Shown piece by piece: positions 11,262-22,850 of a stretch of 64,000 bases of DNA. Each line of letters starts with the position of its first letter. Position 1 is the first letter of the stretch. A program made the position numbers and the translations under genes. This DNA comes from Marsupella aquatica. Taxonomy: Eukaryota; Marchantiophyta. Location of the stretch: positions 2,852,001 through 2,916,000 of the forward strand of contig OZ316898.1 of assembly GCA_973895155.1 (NCBI GenBank). The letters run 5' to 3'. The notes below the pieces were generated by a model. That model worked only from the letters and a program-made list of their open reading frames with translations. It did not search any database and was not told where the DNA came from.

Positions 11262-13781
11262 TTATACTGTTCGCCGGGCAAAAGTAAGATAACCCGTATG
11301 CCCTTTGGTTTCTGCTTCCGGGCATGCAACGACTGAAGACCTGTGTGCCAAAGACTCTTCTCCTCTACTTCTCACTTTCTTTAGAGGGCCCTTAACAAAA
11401 CTTTCTTTTACAATCAGCACAGAATCAGATGTTTTCTTCAAGTCAGATGATAGGTTTCCGCTTTCAGAGCAATCTACTGAGAGGGTTGTGCTAGTTTTGA
11501 TAGAGGTCTTTTCAGTCTTAACGTCTGTGCCCCTAACTTCACCTGGACACATGCGTTTATGGGGTGGTGAATTGAATGGGCTACTCGGCGCACCTCCACT
11601 ACCAAAACTTGTCCCGAAGAATTCCTCGTGTACTTCATATGTTCGTAGAAGCACTTCAAAAGTCCTTAGGTCTGTCCAAGCACACAACAATGAGGAGATA
11701 AGCTTGTAGTGAATAGTGAGGAAAACAGAAGAAAATCTACTTCGGAATAATTCACCGAGTCAATGAAAAGTTTGGTGACGCAATCATAACAAAAAACTTC
11801 GATATGAATGGTAAGAGTCCAAAATAAAAGTCCAACTGAAGGTAGGATTAGTAAAGCTACCCGGGTCAAGCCAAACAAAAAGAGAGGGCTGCATGGGACA
11901 GGTTAGAAACGACAATACCTCTAAATTCAGTTCGAGTGAGAGCTTCACAAGTTTTCTGGACCTGCTCTATACAAGGAGAGAAGGAGCATAATGGAGCATC
12001 TCCTCTCAAGAGCTTGACAGCTGAAGGAATAGCAGTCCATGGTTGTGGCAGATCAAGGAATATTGCATCAACTTCCCCCGAAAACTGCAGGGGAAAGCCT
12101 TCCCCTTGAATATCCCGCACACCAACTGTGACCAAGCTACTTAACCCGTTTCTTTCAAAGTCTTTCCTGTCCAGAAATCAGTAAATAAGTCAACTACGAA
12201 GATTGATCACACAATTTCTCATAGCCCTGATCAGTCATTTTCAGGAAACTTTAGTCTTTCCTAAGCATGACCTCAATTCTGGCCCTGAACACCCGTTCTC
12301 GGAACGATACTGGCTTTATGTTTTAGATACCACAGGAAAGGGTCATCAAACGTAGAGCCCAACAACACGCAATTCAACAAACTGCATTTCATACATTCAT
12401 CCAGAAGATCAGTCGCCTACGAACCGGAAAGTGTCGATATATCTCAGGCGACGCGATACCGTAAGTAAATGAAACACTTGTATTTGAAGACTAGGATTTG
12501 CAACGAAGGATCCCACCGGGCTGATCAGTCGGAACAAATGTAAATAAAAGTTAAAAGGTCCACAGGTGCAAGCCAAAGGCGAGATCTACAGGTTGAATAT
12601 ACGAGCTTGGGAAAGTCTTCATAATAATTTAAACTTAGCTTTAAGTCAACACCACCTTCAAAAACAGCAAGTGTAAACATTGGGCTACACTAAGGGTGAG
12701 ATCAGAAGGACTTACATTGCGAAAGAAAATATATCCGCAGTTGGAGAGCACTTACATACGGAATTTGGCTACACCTATCGGAATCCCCCTCCTTGGGGGC
12801 TAGCTACCAGGGCTGCCCGCAGAAAATCCAATCTCTAATTGAGAGGAAGTGCACTAGGGGCAAGGAAATGCCAAAAAACTAGAAAAGGGGGGGATAAAGC
12901 TGTTGCCTGGGAGACAGATTATCATCGTTAAACCAAGAATTATTTACTCACTTTCCTGCATGACAGTAGCCACAAACTTGCCAAGGAAAAAACCGGCGAC
13001 CTGCCTAATTCCCTCCGCAAAATTTGTGACTACTATCACGCAGACGAGATCGCCAGATAGGCCTTGCTCCAATGTTGTAGAACTCCCAAAGAGTGACCCA
13101 AAGAGCTGAGAAGTGAATGCGTAGAGGGGAGACTGCATGAACGAGTGAAATGAGAAAATAGAGAGACTAAGGTGAGGAACCGAGTGGGCCACAGCGACGA
13201 GAATGTGGTTGGGACACTGGGATGGCGAAATGAATGTGACAGTGAAGCAATATTGAGTGAGCCAGAGAGATTCCAGGTACATAGTACACAAGGACCCAGC
13301 TTGGGAGAGGTCATGAGAGAGGGGGAGCTCACCGAGCAGCTTCTACCCGTTGCTCGTGGAAATCGAAGGAGTAGATGTGGCCAGAGGGAGCAGCAGCCCT
13401 CGCTAGAGCAGTCGTAAGAGAGCCACTCCCCGTGCCGGACTCCAGAACGACACTGCCGGGCCGGACCTCCAAGTAGGCCAACACAAAGCTGATGTCGGCA
13501 ATATACAGAATTTGCGTCCGGTGGGTCAGCACCAGCGTCCAGAGCTGAGGAGTGGGGGCCAGCAAGTGCACGAATCCACCCTTCTTACTTGCCACTTTGC
13601 AGCCGAAAGGCCTCCCAATCCAGTCATCGTGCATGAACAGGCCGTAGCGGTTCTGGAACTCGCCACTCTTCACCACCATCACGGACTTCATGCACTTGTG
13701 GCTCTCGTACACGATCACGAGGTCCCCGTCCTTTATCAGCCTGTTGCCGGGACCTCTCTCAGCCACCGCCATCGGCAGCAT
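11262..13781 (-). CDS. TRM61: tRNA (adenine-58-N1)-methyltransferase catalytic subunit TRM61
   Basis: It transfers methyl from S-adenosylmethionine to N1 of A58 in the T-loop of tRNAs, acting with the non-catalytic TRM6 partner in the nucleus. Three exons are read: 13333-13781, 11919-12166 and 11262-11671. Their frames join exactly across GT-AG introns of 1166 and 247 bp, giving 368 residues, a usual length for plant TRM61. An N-terminal beta domain (about 15-75) has the IGRPFG and WTL(V)L..RTQI landmarks. The Rossmann methyltransferase domain shows motif I, LESGTGSGS (114-121 region), the acidic/aromatic motif DLPQPW (188-193), SFSPCIEQVQ (211-220) and the C-terminal GHTGYLTFA signature (about 356-364). 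A low-complexity insert lies at about 250-335. The first in-frame ATG is at 13781, with a second one three codons in; either could be used. No break is seen, so it should be functional. Confidence 0.93.
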
Positions 13782-14548
13782 TGCTCTGCACCTTCTCAAA
13801 TCGCATCACCTGGTGTCTTCAGAATCACTTCCTTGTCTCTAAACCGTCCTCCGAATCAGACGAGATTGCTCTCGTCTTCATTTATATGCTTAACATCACC
13901 CAGCCTCCGTCGTCACCTCACCTGCCTCTCAATCCCATCGCTGATCATCCTCAATTTCCTACCCGTTCTTTCTTCTCCTCTCCTCACAATCTCTTTCTAC
14001 GAGAGATCTGCCACAGCCTCCCTTCTCTTTCTCCCCATCTTGAAACATGGCAGTGAGTAGAAAACCCTATCCTAGCTTCGCTTCTCCCTTTTCTCATGGG
14101 TTTTGGCCCATCTTTGCTCTCGTGTCACTCACTGGTCTCATGGGTTTTGGCTTTCTTTGCTCTCGTGTCACTGCAGTTCTTCTGAGGTTCTGGTTTAATC
14201 CTCTCTCCCTCATGGTCTGGGTCCTACTAGGGACCCTGGGTATTGTCCCCTTGTGGTTTCCCTACATTGAAATGCATGCTCCAAAGCAAGACCTCTATCC
14301 TCTGTTGGATGGGCCTTCTTTCCCTTTTCAAGGCAAACAAAATAAATTATCAAAGCTATCCCTATGTAAAGAGGCCAAAACCTTGGCCAGATTCCCAGTA
14401 TGTGCTTTTTGGTGTGTTTCCTTAGGCTAGGTTCCATGGCCAGGGGGCAGGGAGTACGATCACTCCCTCTGACACACCCTGGCCCCAAGTACTTATTAGT
14501 ATGCCAAGGTGAACACAGTATTCTAAATGTATAGGTTTTTTGAGTTTA
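13782..14548. other. Upstream region of TRM61
   Basis: C/T-rich sequence over 13800-14040 is a plausible promoter and leader for TRM61. A plus-strand ATG at 14047 is followed at once by a good splice donor (GTGAGT), which hints at a divergent transcript, but no downstream exon could be joined. Positions 14092-14178 are a 44-bp unit repeated twice (TCTCATGGGTTTTGG...), which explains the hydrophobic open frame there. Confidence 0.4.
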
Positions 14549-14724
14549 GAGCCAATCAGAATGCCATGCACTGTTACCATACAGGGGCAGGGGGGGGTAC
14601 CCCTGGAGTTTAAAGAGGGAGTCAGAACCCAGGATTTTCCCTCACACTCCCTGTTAAACTCAGGGGTACTCCCTGTACAACAACAGTGCAGGGCATTCTC
14701 ATTGGCGGCATTCTCATTGGCTCT
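14549..14724. mobile_element. Foldback (MITE-like) element, nearly a full palindrome
   Basis: The left half starts AGAGCCAATCAGAATGCC, then GCACTGTT, ACAGGGG, GTACCCCTGGAGTTTAA and GGGAGT. The right half gives the same words on the reverse strand, with a loop of about 25-30 bases near 14625. The outer right end is duplicated: CATTCTCATTGG occurs twice, at about 14694 and 14709. The class is uncertain because no clear target duplication was found. A precursor of small RNAs is an alternative. Confidence 0.65.
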
Positions 14725-15122
14725 TGCGGCCTTAAGCCGGGCAGATGTCAAGATGTCATCCGGTCACTGAAGAAAAGTCACTGAAGAAATTAAAATGTGA
14801 CTTTTCCATCCAGGGCAATTGATGACTTGACAACCCTGTGGAGTAAGAAGTCAAGTCAGATTTCTGGAAAATGCCTCAAGTACTAGCCACTGAAGAAAAC
14901 ATTGAAGTGACCTTTCTGTCAAGAGCAGCTCATATCTACAAATGCCCTATAAGGGTGGCTTTATAAGAACTTGGGGGCAGCAGTTCCTTTTTTTCCATGT
15001 GTGGATGTAATCTTAGCCATGCATATGAGAGAACAGGTCACACTTCAGATTACATGAACTTGGGGGCAATCAAGCAAAACCATTACCCAACCTAGTCATG
15101 TGTCACTGGGACCCTTGTGGGT

Positions 15123-15296
15123 CTTTTTTTTGCTGATGTGTACATGTTTTTTTGGTCAAAAACTTAGACCTCCTCTTGAGGTGGTCTAAAAAATTGGAGC
15201 AAAGGGCTCTTTTTTTCTGATGTGTAGATGTTTTTTTGGTCAAAACTTGAACCTTCTCTTGAGATGGACCAAAAAATTGGAGCAAATGGCAGCTCC
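15123..15296. repeat. Tandem duplication, about 84 bp x 2
   Basis: CTGATGTGTA(C/G)ATG, TTTTTTTGGTCAAAA, CTCTTGAG and AAAAAATTGGAGCAAA recur in order 84 bp apart with a few differences. Confidence 0.8.
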
Positions 15297-15935
15297 TTTC
15301 CAGGGAATTGTATTTAATACTTACAGACACACACATTTTGACTCAGGCATTTTAACTTTTGTGTGTGGAAGTGGTAATTGCTTTGGATGAAAAGCTGCAC
15401 AGTCTTGTAAAGCCCCACTGAACGGCCCCAGGGTCTTGTAAAGCCCCGCTGAAGTACTCATTGTTTTGAGCACAAAGTGGGTCAACTAAAACCCACTGTC
15501 ACAATTATTGCACAAATTCGCCACCTGTAGCAGAATGGTGTCCCCGTTGTAGGCCCCGCTGAACAAAGGAAGGGCCATTTTTTAGACCTCGTTGGGACTT
15601 GGGTATGCGTCCAAAGAAAAGGAATGGAAAAATTAATGTGCGAGGGCCGTGAAGTTAGCAGACACATCCTTTCTTTAGAGAAATACTCCTCGCAATTGTC
15701 TCTTGGCAGTTGGAATATATAGTAGAACGGAAAGTCAGCCAGCAGACAGCTTGAAAGGACCAGTCTCAATCACGAGCAATTACCATGAAGAGCAAGCTTT
15801 CCAGCAAGTCTGCAGCAACAGGCAAGTCAAAGGTCTGTTAAAAATGCAGATGGGATCCATAATAGAGCTACTGTTACTGAGCTTAAGGCAGAGCTCATTG
15901 GTTCGGTGTGACGAGTTCGAGTGCTTTGTGTGTAG

Positions 15936-15978
15936 GGACTGGACTGAACTGGACTGGACTGGACTGGGACTGGACTGG
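15936..15978. repeat. (GGACT)n microsatellite
   Basis: About eight imperfect GGACT units. This explains the repetitive acidic and Trp-containing peptide in the overlapping open frame. Confidence 0.85.
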
Positions 15979-17549
15979 TTAGCCACAAAGAGCCATAAGC
16001 GCTCAACGGCATGTTTAAATGTTGGGAGGACTGAGCCAATTATTTCTGGAAAAGAACGAATAGTGGTATGACTTATTAATGACTACTACGAACGAGATAT
16101 TCTGATATTCGTGTCGATCATAGGGGCGTGGACATTCTCCTCCGCCCAGTACGGAATTGCATCTCCAGGTGGACCCTTAATGCAATTTATGGATTGTGCG
16201 TACTGATATCATAAGAACTCGTTTCAGGTTTTTCGAAATCACTTTTTCTTGGAGTTTGAAAACTACTGTTGATTGTCGCTCAGATCTGTACATTGGACAA
16301 GATCCTCCTCGGTCTTCCTTGATGGAGACTTTACAGAAGATTTGCACAAAAAACTATTGAAGAGTGTCTTCGTTCTTTGGGAGCTGTCTTTCGTATACAG
16401 AGATATCAATTCCCTTGTCTCGTCCTTTCTTGCTAACCCAACTTCTAGGCTTGGTAATTCAATCGGATTGGAAAGAGAGCATTATTATGAATGTTTAAGC
16501 TCCGTTTCGGTCTGTGTCTCGAACGTTATAGGTTTCCTCTGTTTGGGACTCTATCGTTCGTAAGAGAGCAGAGTTTTTGAACGCACTTGGACTGCATGGC
16601 ACCTCAATCGATCTGCTGTCTGGTGCACAAAAGCACCGGTAACGTAGGCGCAATTATTTGAGATGAGCGATCTGTCTAATCATGGCAGGGTCCCACTATT
16701 TTGGGATCTCCTTGGCCATGGGTACCTTTATTCGGTTGTTCTGGTACTGTAGGACATAATTTGTACCCTAGTGGGATCGTCCTGTAGTCCCTTGCATAGG
16801 TCGCATCTTGGCATTGGAATTTCTGTCCCCAAGTGTAAACTTCAGAGGTTTTATTCAGATTCGGTTTTCCTTTTCTGCTGGGTTCTCAGTGGTTTTCCTT
16901 CGATCGTATCCCTTTGAAAATTTATATCTATAATAGTAAAAGTATGAACATGCCTCGATTCTGTTAAACTGTACCGACATGTCTTAAGGGATCCCGTGCG
17001 CTCCGTTGCTCAAAGTTAGGTACCCCACTCGGTCGGAGTCCCTGTCATCAATGGAAAGCACCTATACTAAAGCAAGGATCCTCATTGATCATGCGGCTGG
17101 AGTGCTGGAGGTGGGGAATTCAAACATCTGCTTTTGCGATCACAATGGAGCAAAGTGCAACAAGGCAACATCGAAAGCGTGGGCTCGATTCCGCACATTA
17201 CTACAGGGGAACACGAACTGCGATCACCTTGGGTTCTCGAGAAAGGCATGTAGTGCATAATTTCCTGCTTTACATCATGGATCACACAAGTCTCTGCTGT
17301 GTACAGTTTATCGCTGAGCCGCTACAGTCGGAGGTTGACGATCCTCCAGGTGGCCATCCCATGCATTTCCTGAGAGCGATGCTGAGCCTTGAAAAGATAC
17401 TTCAAGTCGTTTCTCTGCACCTCCCAAGGTTAGATTTATAGGGGCCATTCCGTTCATTCACTGGTTCTTTTTAGCTTTTTGCCCGCGCGCAGGGAGGTTG
17501 GTGCCCTCGGGGCCGAAGGAAAACCCTTACGAACAGCAAGTATTCTGAG

Positions 17550-17785
17550 TTAATTCCAATCATTCACTGCTCACAGTGATTCTGAGTCTACTAAAGAATG
17601 CTACCCAATGCCAAATGCTCAGGAGGCAGATTCGGAGCTCCACGGCTGTGCTCAGCCAGCCGCTGGAGGGTCATGATTAATCCCAATCATCCACTGCTCT
17701 ACAGTGATCCTGAACACCAAGAGACCCAATGCGAAATTAGTAGAAGGCATATTCGCCGTCCTGATCGCAGCTCTACTGTTGGGCA
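17550..17785. repeat. Diverged tandem duplication, about 127 bp x 2
   Basis: TTAATTCCAATCATTCACTGCTC, ACAGTGAT(T/C)CTGA and ACCCAATGC recur 127 bp apart with many substitutions. Confidence 0.55.
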
Positions 17786-18519
17786 TGAAAAGCTCTCGGA
17801 GCACAATTTAACAGGAGGTATCGATGAGGATTTAGGGTCAGGCAGCTGTTAGGACACTTTCACAGTCCTGCAGCAACGCAAGAATCTAAATAGTTCGGTA
17901 CAGTGCACTTTGGGGAAGTTGGACGCGGCCGGACACCTTTGTCCTTAACCATATTAAATTGTACAGGGCCGGGTCGCGCTTTGGAGACGTGACTTGGAAA
18001 GTAAGCTTTCAAGTCAAAGGTGAAAAGTGACCACCTCCACTAGCTTTTGGTCACGCTCTCGCGCAAGACGCTGAGGCAAACCTCCAGAGTTCAGAACCCT
18101 CTCCGAGCTTAATCCCACCGACATGGGAGACAGGTGGCCCTTGGCCTCAGCTTGAAACGGTACATGAATACTTAGAAGAGAGAACTGAAAGATTTGACAG
18201 TCTGTAGAATGACTTCTTGGCCCCTTGTGGAATTATTAGATGGATGCTTCTGAGCTGTGTGCATGATGAACTGGTCCTCATCAGAAATTCCCCTATTTAC
18301 CTCACTCACGATCTTATGTTGCACCACGCTCACAGTACAGTTCGGCACACTGCATATCACAACCACAAGGTGAAAACGCTATGCTGCATACCCACTGCAA
18401 AATACTTCACATTCGAAGCACCGTTCAACAATTTAGGCCAGGGTGCATAGATCTCTCACGTCTAGTAAGCAAGATACGGCGTACCGTAAATCGAAGAAAT
18501 TCATTCAATGACGGTTTAA

Positions 18520-18786
18520 GAGGATGTCTTCGCCGAAAATATATCCAGAATTGTAGATGTAGAATCAGACAGAGTTGTCAGTGTACTGACAGGCAGCGAG
18601 GATATTAAGGAGACAATTGCGCATTTTTCTGAAGCCGGGTTTGACGAACCGTTAACTATTTGGTTAAACATGCAAAGGACAAGTGAAGAAAAAATTGACC
18701 GCTGGGTTGAATTCCCAGCAAAAAAATGGGGGATGCTTATGTATGAAGATAATCAACACAGATTTTTAAAATTATTGGCTCGCTGA
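18520..18786 (+). CDS. Unidentified protein-like reading frame, 3' end of a gene or relic
   Basis: An 88-codon open frame follows an in-frame TAA at 18517 and ends at a TGA at 18784-18786. Its content looks like real protein rather than random translation: alternating acidic and hydrophobic residues (SRIVDVESDRVVSVLTGSED), then HFSEAGFDEPLTIWLNMQRT, an EKIDRWVEF segment and a basic end, FLKLLAR. The only ATG lies halfway in, so if genuine this is the last exon of a spliced plus-strand gene or a truncated copy. No clear upstream exon was found; a weak acceptor (TTTAAG) sits at the start. It ends 68 bp from the stop of RHM, tail to tail. I do not recognise the family and no function is proposed. 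Confidence 0.4.
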   Translation, partial: EDVFAENISRIVDVESDRVVSVLTGSEDIKETIAHFSEAGFDEPLTIWLNMQRTSEEKIDRWVEFPAKKWGMLMYEDNQHRFLKLLAR

Positions 18787-18854
18787 TGCGAGAGCCCTAC
18801 CTAATGATTTCTACTTCACATATAAACTCGGGCGTTGACTAACACCGCAGAAGT

Positions 18855-21141
18855 CTATTTCCTTACGGGAGTTTGTCTATTAGGCTCGAATACAATCTTA
18901 ATCAAGGATTCCTTGATGGACATGAGCTCCGGAAATTCCTTCTTCAGTTTGCTGGCATCCATCTCATTGTTGCTCCGGGCAGCAACAATTACCTTAGCCT
19001 GCTCCTCAAGAGTAAAATTGGTGTACTTGAAGGATGGATTGATGTACTCCTTGTACATTTCCAGGATTTCGTTGTGGCTCACGACTCCTGGGTTTGTAAA
19101 GTTCCAGATGCCCCTCAGGTTTCTCTTCGCCATTTCTATCGAGATGGGCAACAGCTCGTCCAAAACGGTCATACTGTTTGGAATGTTGACGACCTTATCA
19201 TATTTCGCAATCTTCGTGATAAAGTTGCGAGGAGTCTTAAGATCTGAGGTGATAGGCATCCGAACTCGAAGAGTGCATACATTGTCATAATTCTTCAATA
19301 GATCCTCTACCTGCCACACATCCAAAAGGTTGACAAGAGATCACAGTCAGTCCCGGGCCAATTGCACATGTCTGGACCTAAACACACTCATGAGACCCGA
19401 TGTAGCCACTTACAATCGAACCAAGGGACCAGGCCACCAATTACCAAGTACACAATTTGGACTTCACAGTATCCTTCTTAAATTGTAACGGGCTTATAAA
19501 ACTAATAACAGAAGGAGGATGCCAAGGAAACAATACCATAGCCTTGGTCTTCGAATAGAAGGAACCGAAAAAGTTGGGGTTGTCTTCCTCTTTGAATCCG
19601 ATGCCACTTCCCTCGGGATGAGCAGCGTCATACTCAAAAATGCACCCAGTTGCATAATTCACCAGCAGAAGGCCATGCTGCTTGCAGACATCAGCCAGAG
19701 TCAGAACACCCACAACATTAGCTCTGATGGTCTCTGTCTTATGACTTTCACACCAGTCCACATTCGGGCGGCCAGTCACACCAGCTGCATTGAAGACATG
19801 AGTGGGCTTAGCACTCGCAATGTCGGCCTCCACTTGCGCCCGGTTCTCCAGCCGAGCAGATCCATAAAGATAATCAATGCCCTGCTTGTTCAAAATGTCA
19901 CCCAGCAATCCCCCAATCCATCCGGTCTTGCCATAGATCAGGAATTTGTATACAGGCTTCTGAACTGGAGCAGCAATGGAGGGAACAACCATCCCACTGG
20001 TAGCTTTGGGACTGGTGTGAAGTGCACCATTTCCATTTGCGTGGACTACCTCTTCATTTGGAGGATTCTTCTGATATTCCGAAATCTTGTCCTCTCCTGC
20101 CATAGCCAGCATTCTGGGGTGGGGCAACAGAGCTCCGGAAACATCTCCCCACCAATCTGGGTTGCTAATAAACCACTCCTTAGTCTTCTTCAACCCGTCA
20201 ACCCATGAGGTGCGTTCCTGCCAGCCCAGATCTTTGAGCTTAGCATCGTCCAAGAAATATCGCTGATCGTTGAACGGCCGGTTGTCAACGAACTGGATTA
20301 CCTCATCCGCATTGATATTGAACAGATTGCAGATATCTCTAGCTACATCCAGCACCCGTCTCTCCTTCTTCGTGCCAATGTTGTACACATGGCCAACCTC
20401 GCCCTTATGCAGCACGCATTCGAAGGCTTCAGCAACATCTTCACAGTAGAGGTAGCTCCTCACGTTGCCTCCGTCACCATGAATTGGAAGCTTCTTTCCC
20501 TGCATCGCCAGCAGAATGAACTTGGGAATCAACTTCTCGGGAAATTGGTTGGGCCCGTAGACATTATTCCCCCGGGTAGTGATGAACGGAAGCCCGTATG
20601 ACCTTCCATAAGCCATCACAAGCATTTCAGCCCCTGCTTTGGTGGCCGAATAGGGATTGGTGGGCAGCAGCTGCGAGGCCTCATGGTTGCCCACGATGGC
20701 ATCTGCTTCTGTTTCGCCGTAGACCTCATCGGTACTGACGTGGATGAACCGGCGGATGATTCCTGTGACCTTGCAAGCCTCGAGCAAAACGTGGGTGCCA
20801 TAGATGTTGTTCTTCGTGAACTCGAAACTGTTCCCGAAAGAGTTGTCGACGTGGGTCTGAGCAGCAAAGTGCATGATAGTGTCAATGCCCTCAGTGAGGA
20901 GCAAGTAATTCACCAGATCAGCACTACCAATGTCACCTTTCACGAACTTGAAGTTCTTCGAGGGCTTGGCAGGGTTGAGATTCTTCAAGTTGGAGCAGTA
21001 GTCCAACTTGTCCAGCACCACAATTTTGTAATGTGGATAATTGCGGACCAGCCGATTCGCGACATGAGAGGCAATGAACCCTGCTGCCCCCGTAATCAGG
21101 ATATTCCTAGGAGTGTAATTGGCTGGCACCGCCTCCCCCAT
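18855..21141 (-). CDS. RHM: UDP-L-rhamnose synthase, trifunctional RHM type
   Basis: The family converts UDP-glucose to UDP-L-rhamnose in the cytosol for cell-wall pectin and glycosylated flavonoids. The N-half is a UDP-glucose 4,6-dehydratase and the C-half a 3,5-epimerase/4-keto-reductase. Exons are 19537-21141 and 18855-19310, with a 226-bp GT-AG intron (19311-19536) between Met535 and Val536; 686 residues in all, as expected. The dehydratase shows the NAD-binding GAAGFIA (18-24), STDE (136-139) and YSATK (164-168). A variable linker covers about 345-395. The second Rossmann fold begins with GKTGWIGG (404-411), with YSKTK at 529-533 just before the intron. The start was chosen at ATG 21141; a longer frame upstream begins only with TTG. 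No stop or frameshift interrupts it. Near-identity to plant RHM1 as I recall it makes the call secure; the paralogue number cannot be told. Confidence 0.97.
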
Positions 21142-22330
21142 CGCGTCCTGTCGCTGACGTCCTCCGTAGTACTGCCACAACGAGACTCCACCACAAAACC
21201 TGTTCTAAAATCCAATTCCGCACCTGCAAACCTCACATCAACCACTCCCCGGTCAGACTATCTCCTCATCGATCGACAAAACCGCAAGCCAGCTGATCTG
21301 CGTCCCAAATTGCACAAACCGAGAAGGAGGAACCCGACTATAGTTCTCAGTTCACAACCCCACAACCCCACAACCCCACAAAAGGAAGAATTTCTGACAA
21401 ACTGCACAAAGCGGCCTCAAAATCTGTCCAAAATGTGGCACACCACTAGACTCCCCTCTGATGACCAAACAAAACAAGCATATTACAAAAACAGGTCAGG
21501 GTGCTCTCTTCAGTCCATTCTCCCCACCAAATCCGTCGCCCCTGTCTCTACCTCGCTTCGTCTCTCAGATCCTGCCGCCCTCTCATCAGTTCATGCTCCC
21601 CACCAAATTCGTCGCCCCTGTCTCTACCTCGCTTCGTCTCTCAGATCCTGCCGCCCTCTCATCAGTTCATGCTCCCCACCAAATTCGTCGCCCCTGTCTC
21701 TACCTCGCTTCGTCTCTCAGATCCTGCCACCCCAACCTCGAGCTCACCAGTTCACTTCACAGATACGCAAATACCCAACGCTTGGACAAATCAGAAAGCC
21801 AATGCAGCCATTCCCACCCATGACGGTCAATGTACGACGCCAATAATAGATCGGCACAAATCGTCTCCCCACTCCTGTCCTCTCTCTCTCCCCACTCTCG
21901 TCAGCATTCGCCACCGACAGCAGCAGCGGCAGAACCGACTCGGAACCCACGCCCCCTCGGCGGATCGACAATTACGAGTCCCACGGGTCCTCGCCGTCCC
22001 ATCATGAACTCGTCAACACGCACGAAACTCGACAAACTTGGAAAAACTAAAAACTCGAAATTGCAGCAGTGCGTTAGCGTTAGACCAAATCCGGTGTAAA
22101 ACGCAACCAACCTGACCACCGCCACGATTCCGTCTCAATCCCGTTCGACGATAGACTGAGAAATCCAGCAGCAGGAGCAGGAGCAAGAGCAGCAGCAGCA
22201 GAAGACCGCAGGATCGATGTTGACAGGTACCGAAGCCAGTCCGCAGATCAGAGCGAGAAGTCGAGAACGAGGAGACTCTGTTGTACCACAGAGTGAGACA
22301 GAGGAGGCTGGAATGATGGGAGAGCAGAGT
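21142..22330 (-). promoter_or_regulatory. Presumed 5' leader and proximal upstream region of RHM
   Basis: C/T-rich on the plus strand. It includes a CACAACCC run (about 21353-21381), the 76-bp tandem repeat (21521-21733) and a CAG/GAG-rich stretch near 22160-22210. An intron in the 5' UTR is possible but its ends cannot be placed. The long antisense open frame over this part and RHM exon 1 is a by-product of repeat and codon bias. Confidence 0.35.
21521..21733. repeat. 76-bp tandem repeat, about 2.8 copies
   Basis: Units start at 21521, 21597 and 21673 with TCCCCACCAAAT(C/T)CGTCG and continue through CCTCGCTTCGTCTCTCAG. They are nearly identical, so the array is young. It lies about 380-590 bp upstream of the RHM start codon. 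Confidence 0.92.
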
Positions 22331-22850
22331 ACTACTCTACTATACTAGACTCGAGAGTCGAGAGAGTGGGAGAAGAAGAACAGAGGAGAATGCTGCACGC
22401 ACCGAGTCGTCGTCCGTGTGAGGCAGGGGGGGCCACGAAGAGCAGACAAGTACCCGCTTTCCGGGTGCGGGCACCGGGCCAGCCAGCCAGCGCTAAAAGA
22501 GGAGCGACAGCTGCCCCGAGTTCCACGGGCGTAGACTGCACGCCAGCCCGCCCCCGTTGGCCCTCCCCTTTTGGCCCTCCCCCTTTCGGCCCGGCGAAGT
22601 CTGCCTTCCTCGGCCCATGCCCGACCTCGCTGGCCCCGACGGTCGAGGGGCCGAGCACTCGGGCCCGATCTGACCCGAGGACTACCTCGCCGTCAGGGCT
22701 TCCCCCTGCCGGAGTGCCGGGTCGGGTCCTCGCTGCACGCTGGCGCCTCGTGCCCGTTATAAATTCTTGGTCCAACGGTGGGTCCGGTCCCTCCGTCTCC
22801 TCGTGTCCGGAACGGCGGTCATCGTCTCATTTGATAATTTGATAATGCAC
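22331..22850. promoter_or_regulatory. GC-rich block, candidate core promoter of RHM
   Basis: A strongly GC- and CpG-rich stretch (about 22400-22800) stands out in otherwise AT-rich DNA. A TATA-like TTTATAA on the minus strand lies near 22756-22763, correctly oriented for RHM. Open frames on both strands here are Pro/Arg/Ala-rich shadows of the composition. Placing the start site needs transcript data. Confidence 0.3.

Larger units (their letters stand above)
14725..18519. other. Intergenic region between TRM61 and RHM
   Basis: No gene with recognisable content is seen. It contains an 84-bp tandem duplication, a GGACT microsatellite, a diverged 127-bp duplication and, near 15365-15440, two TCTTGTAAAGCCCC(A/G)CTGAA fragments related to the short dispersed repeat. 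Confidence 0.45.

Noticed and set aside
13512-14060. 182-codon plus-strand frame
   Set aside because: Antisense to TRM61 exon 1 and its pyrimidine-rich upstream sequence.
14047-14430. 127-codon hydrophobic frame with ATG
   Set aside because: Its start contains a 44-bp tandem duplication and an immediate splice donor after two codons; the apparent membrane segments come from T-rich sequence. No homology recognised.
17006-17441. Frames of 84 and 118 codons on the plus strand
   Set aside because: They overlap each other and a minus-strand frame, have no domain content and no matching splice signals.
19519-20208. 229-codon plus-strand open frame
   Set aside because: Antisense shadow of RHM exon 1, explained by its codon bias.
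20683-21846. 387-codon plus-strand open frame
   Set aside because: It is antisense to RHM exon 1 and then runs through the 76-bp tandem array; it has no domain content of its own.
22332-22842. Overlapping 147- and 158-codon frames on both strands
   Set aside because: Pro/Arg/Ala/Gly-rich translation of a GC-rich block; open on both strands because stops are rare at that composition.
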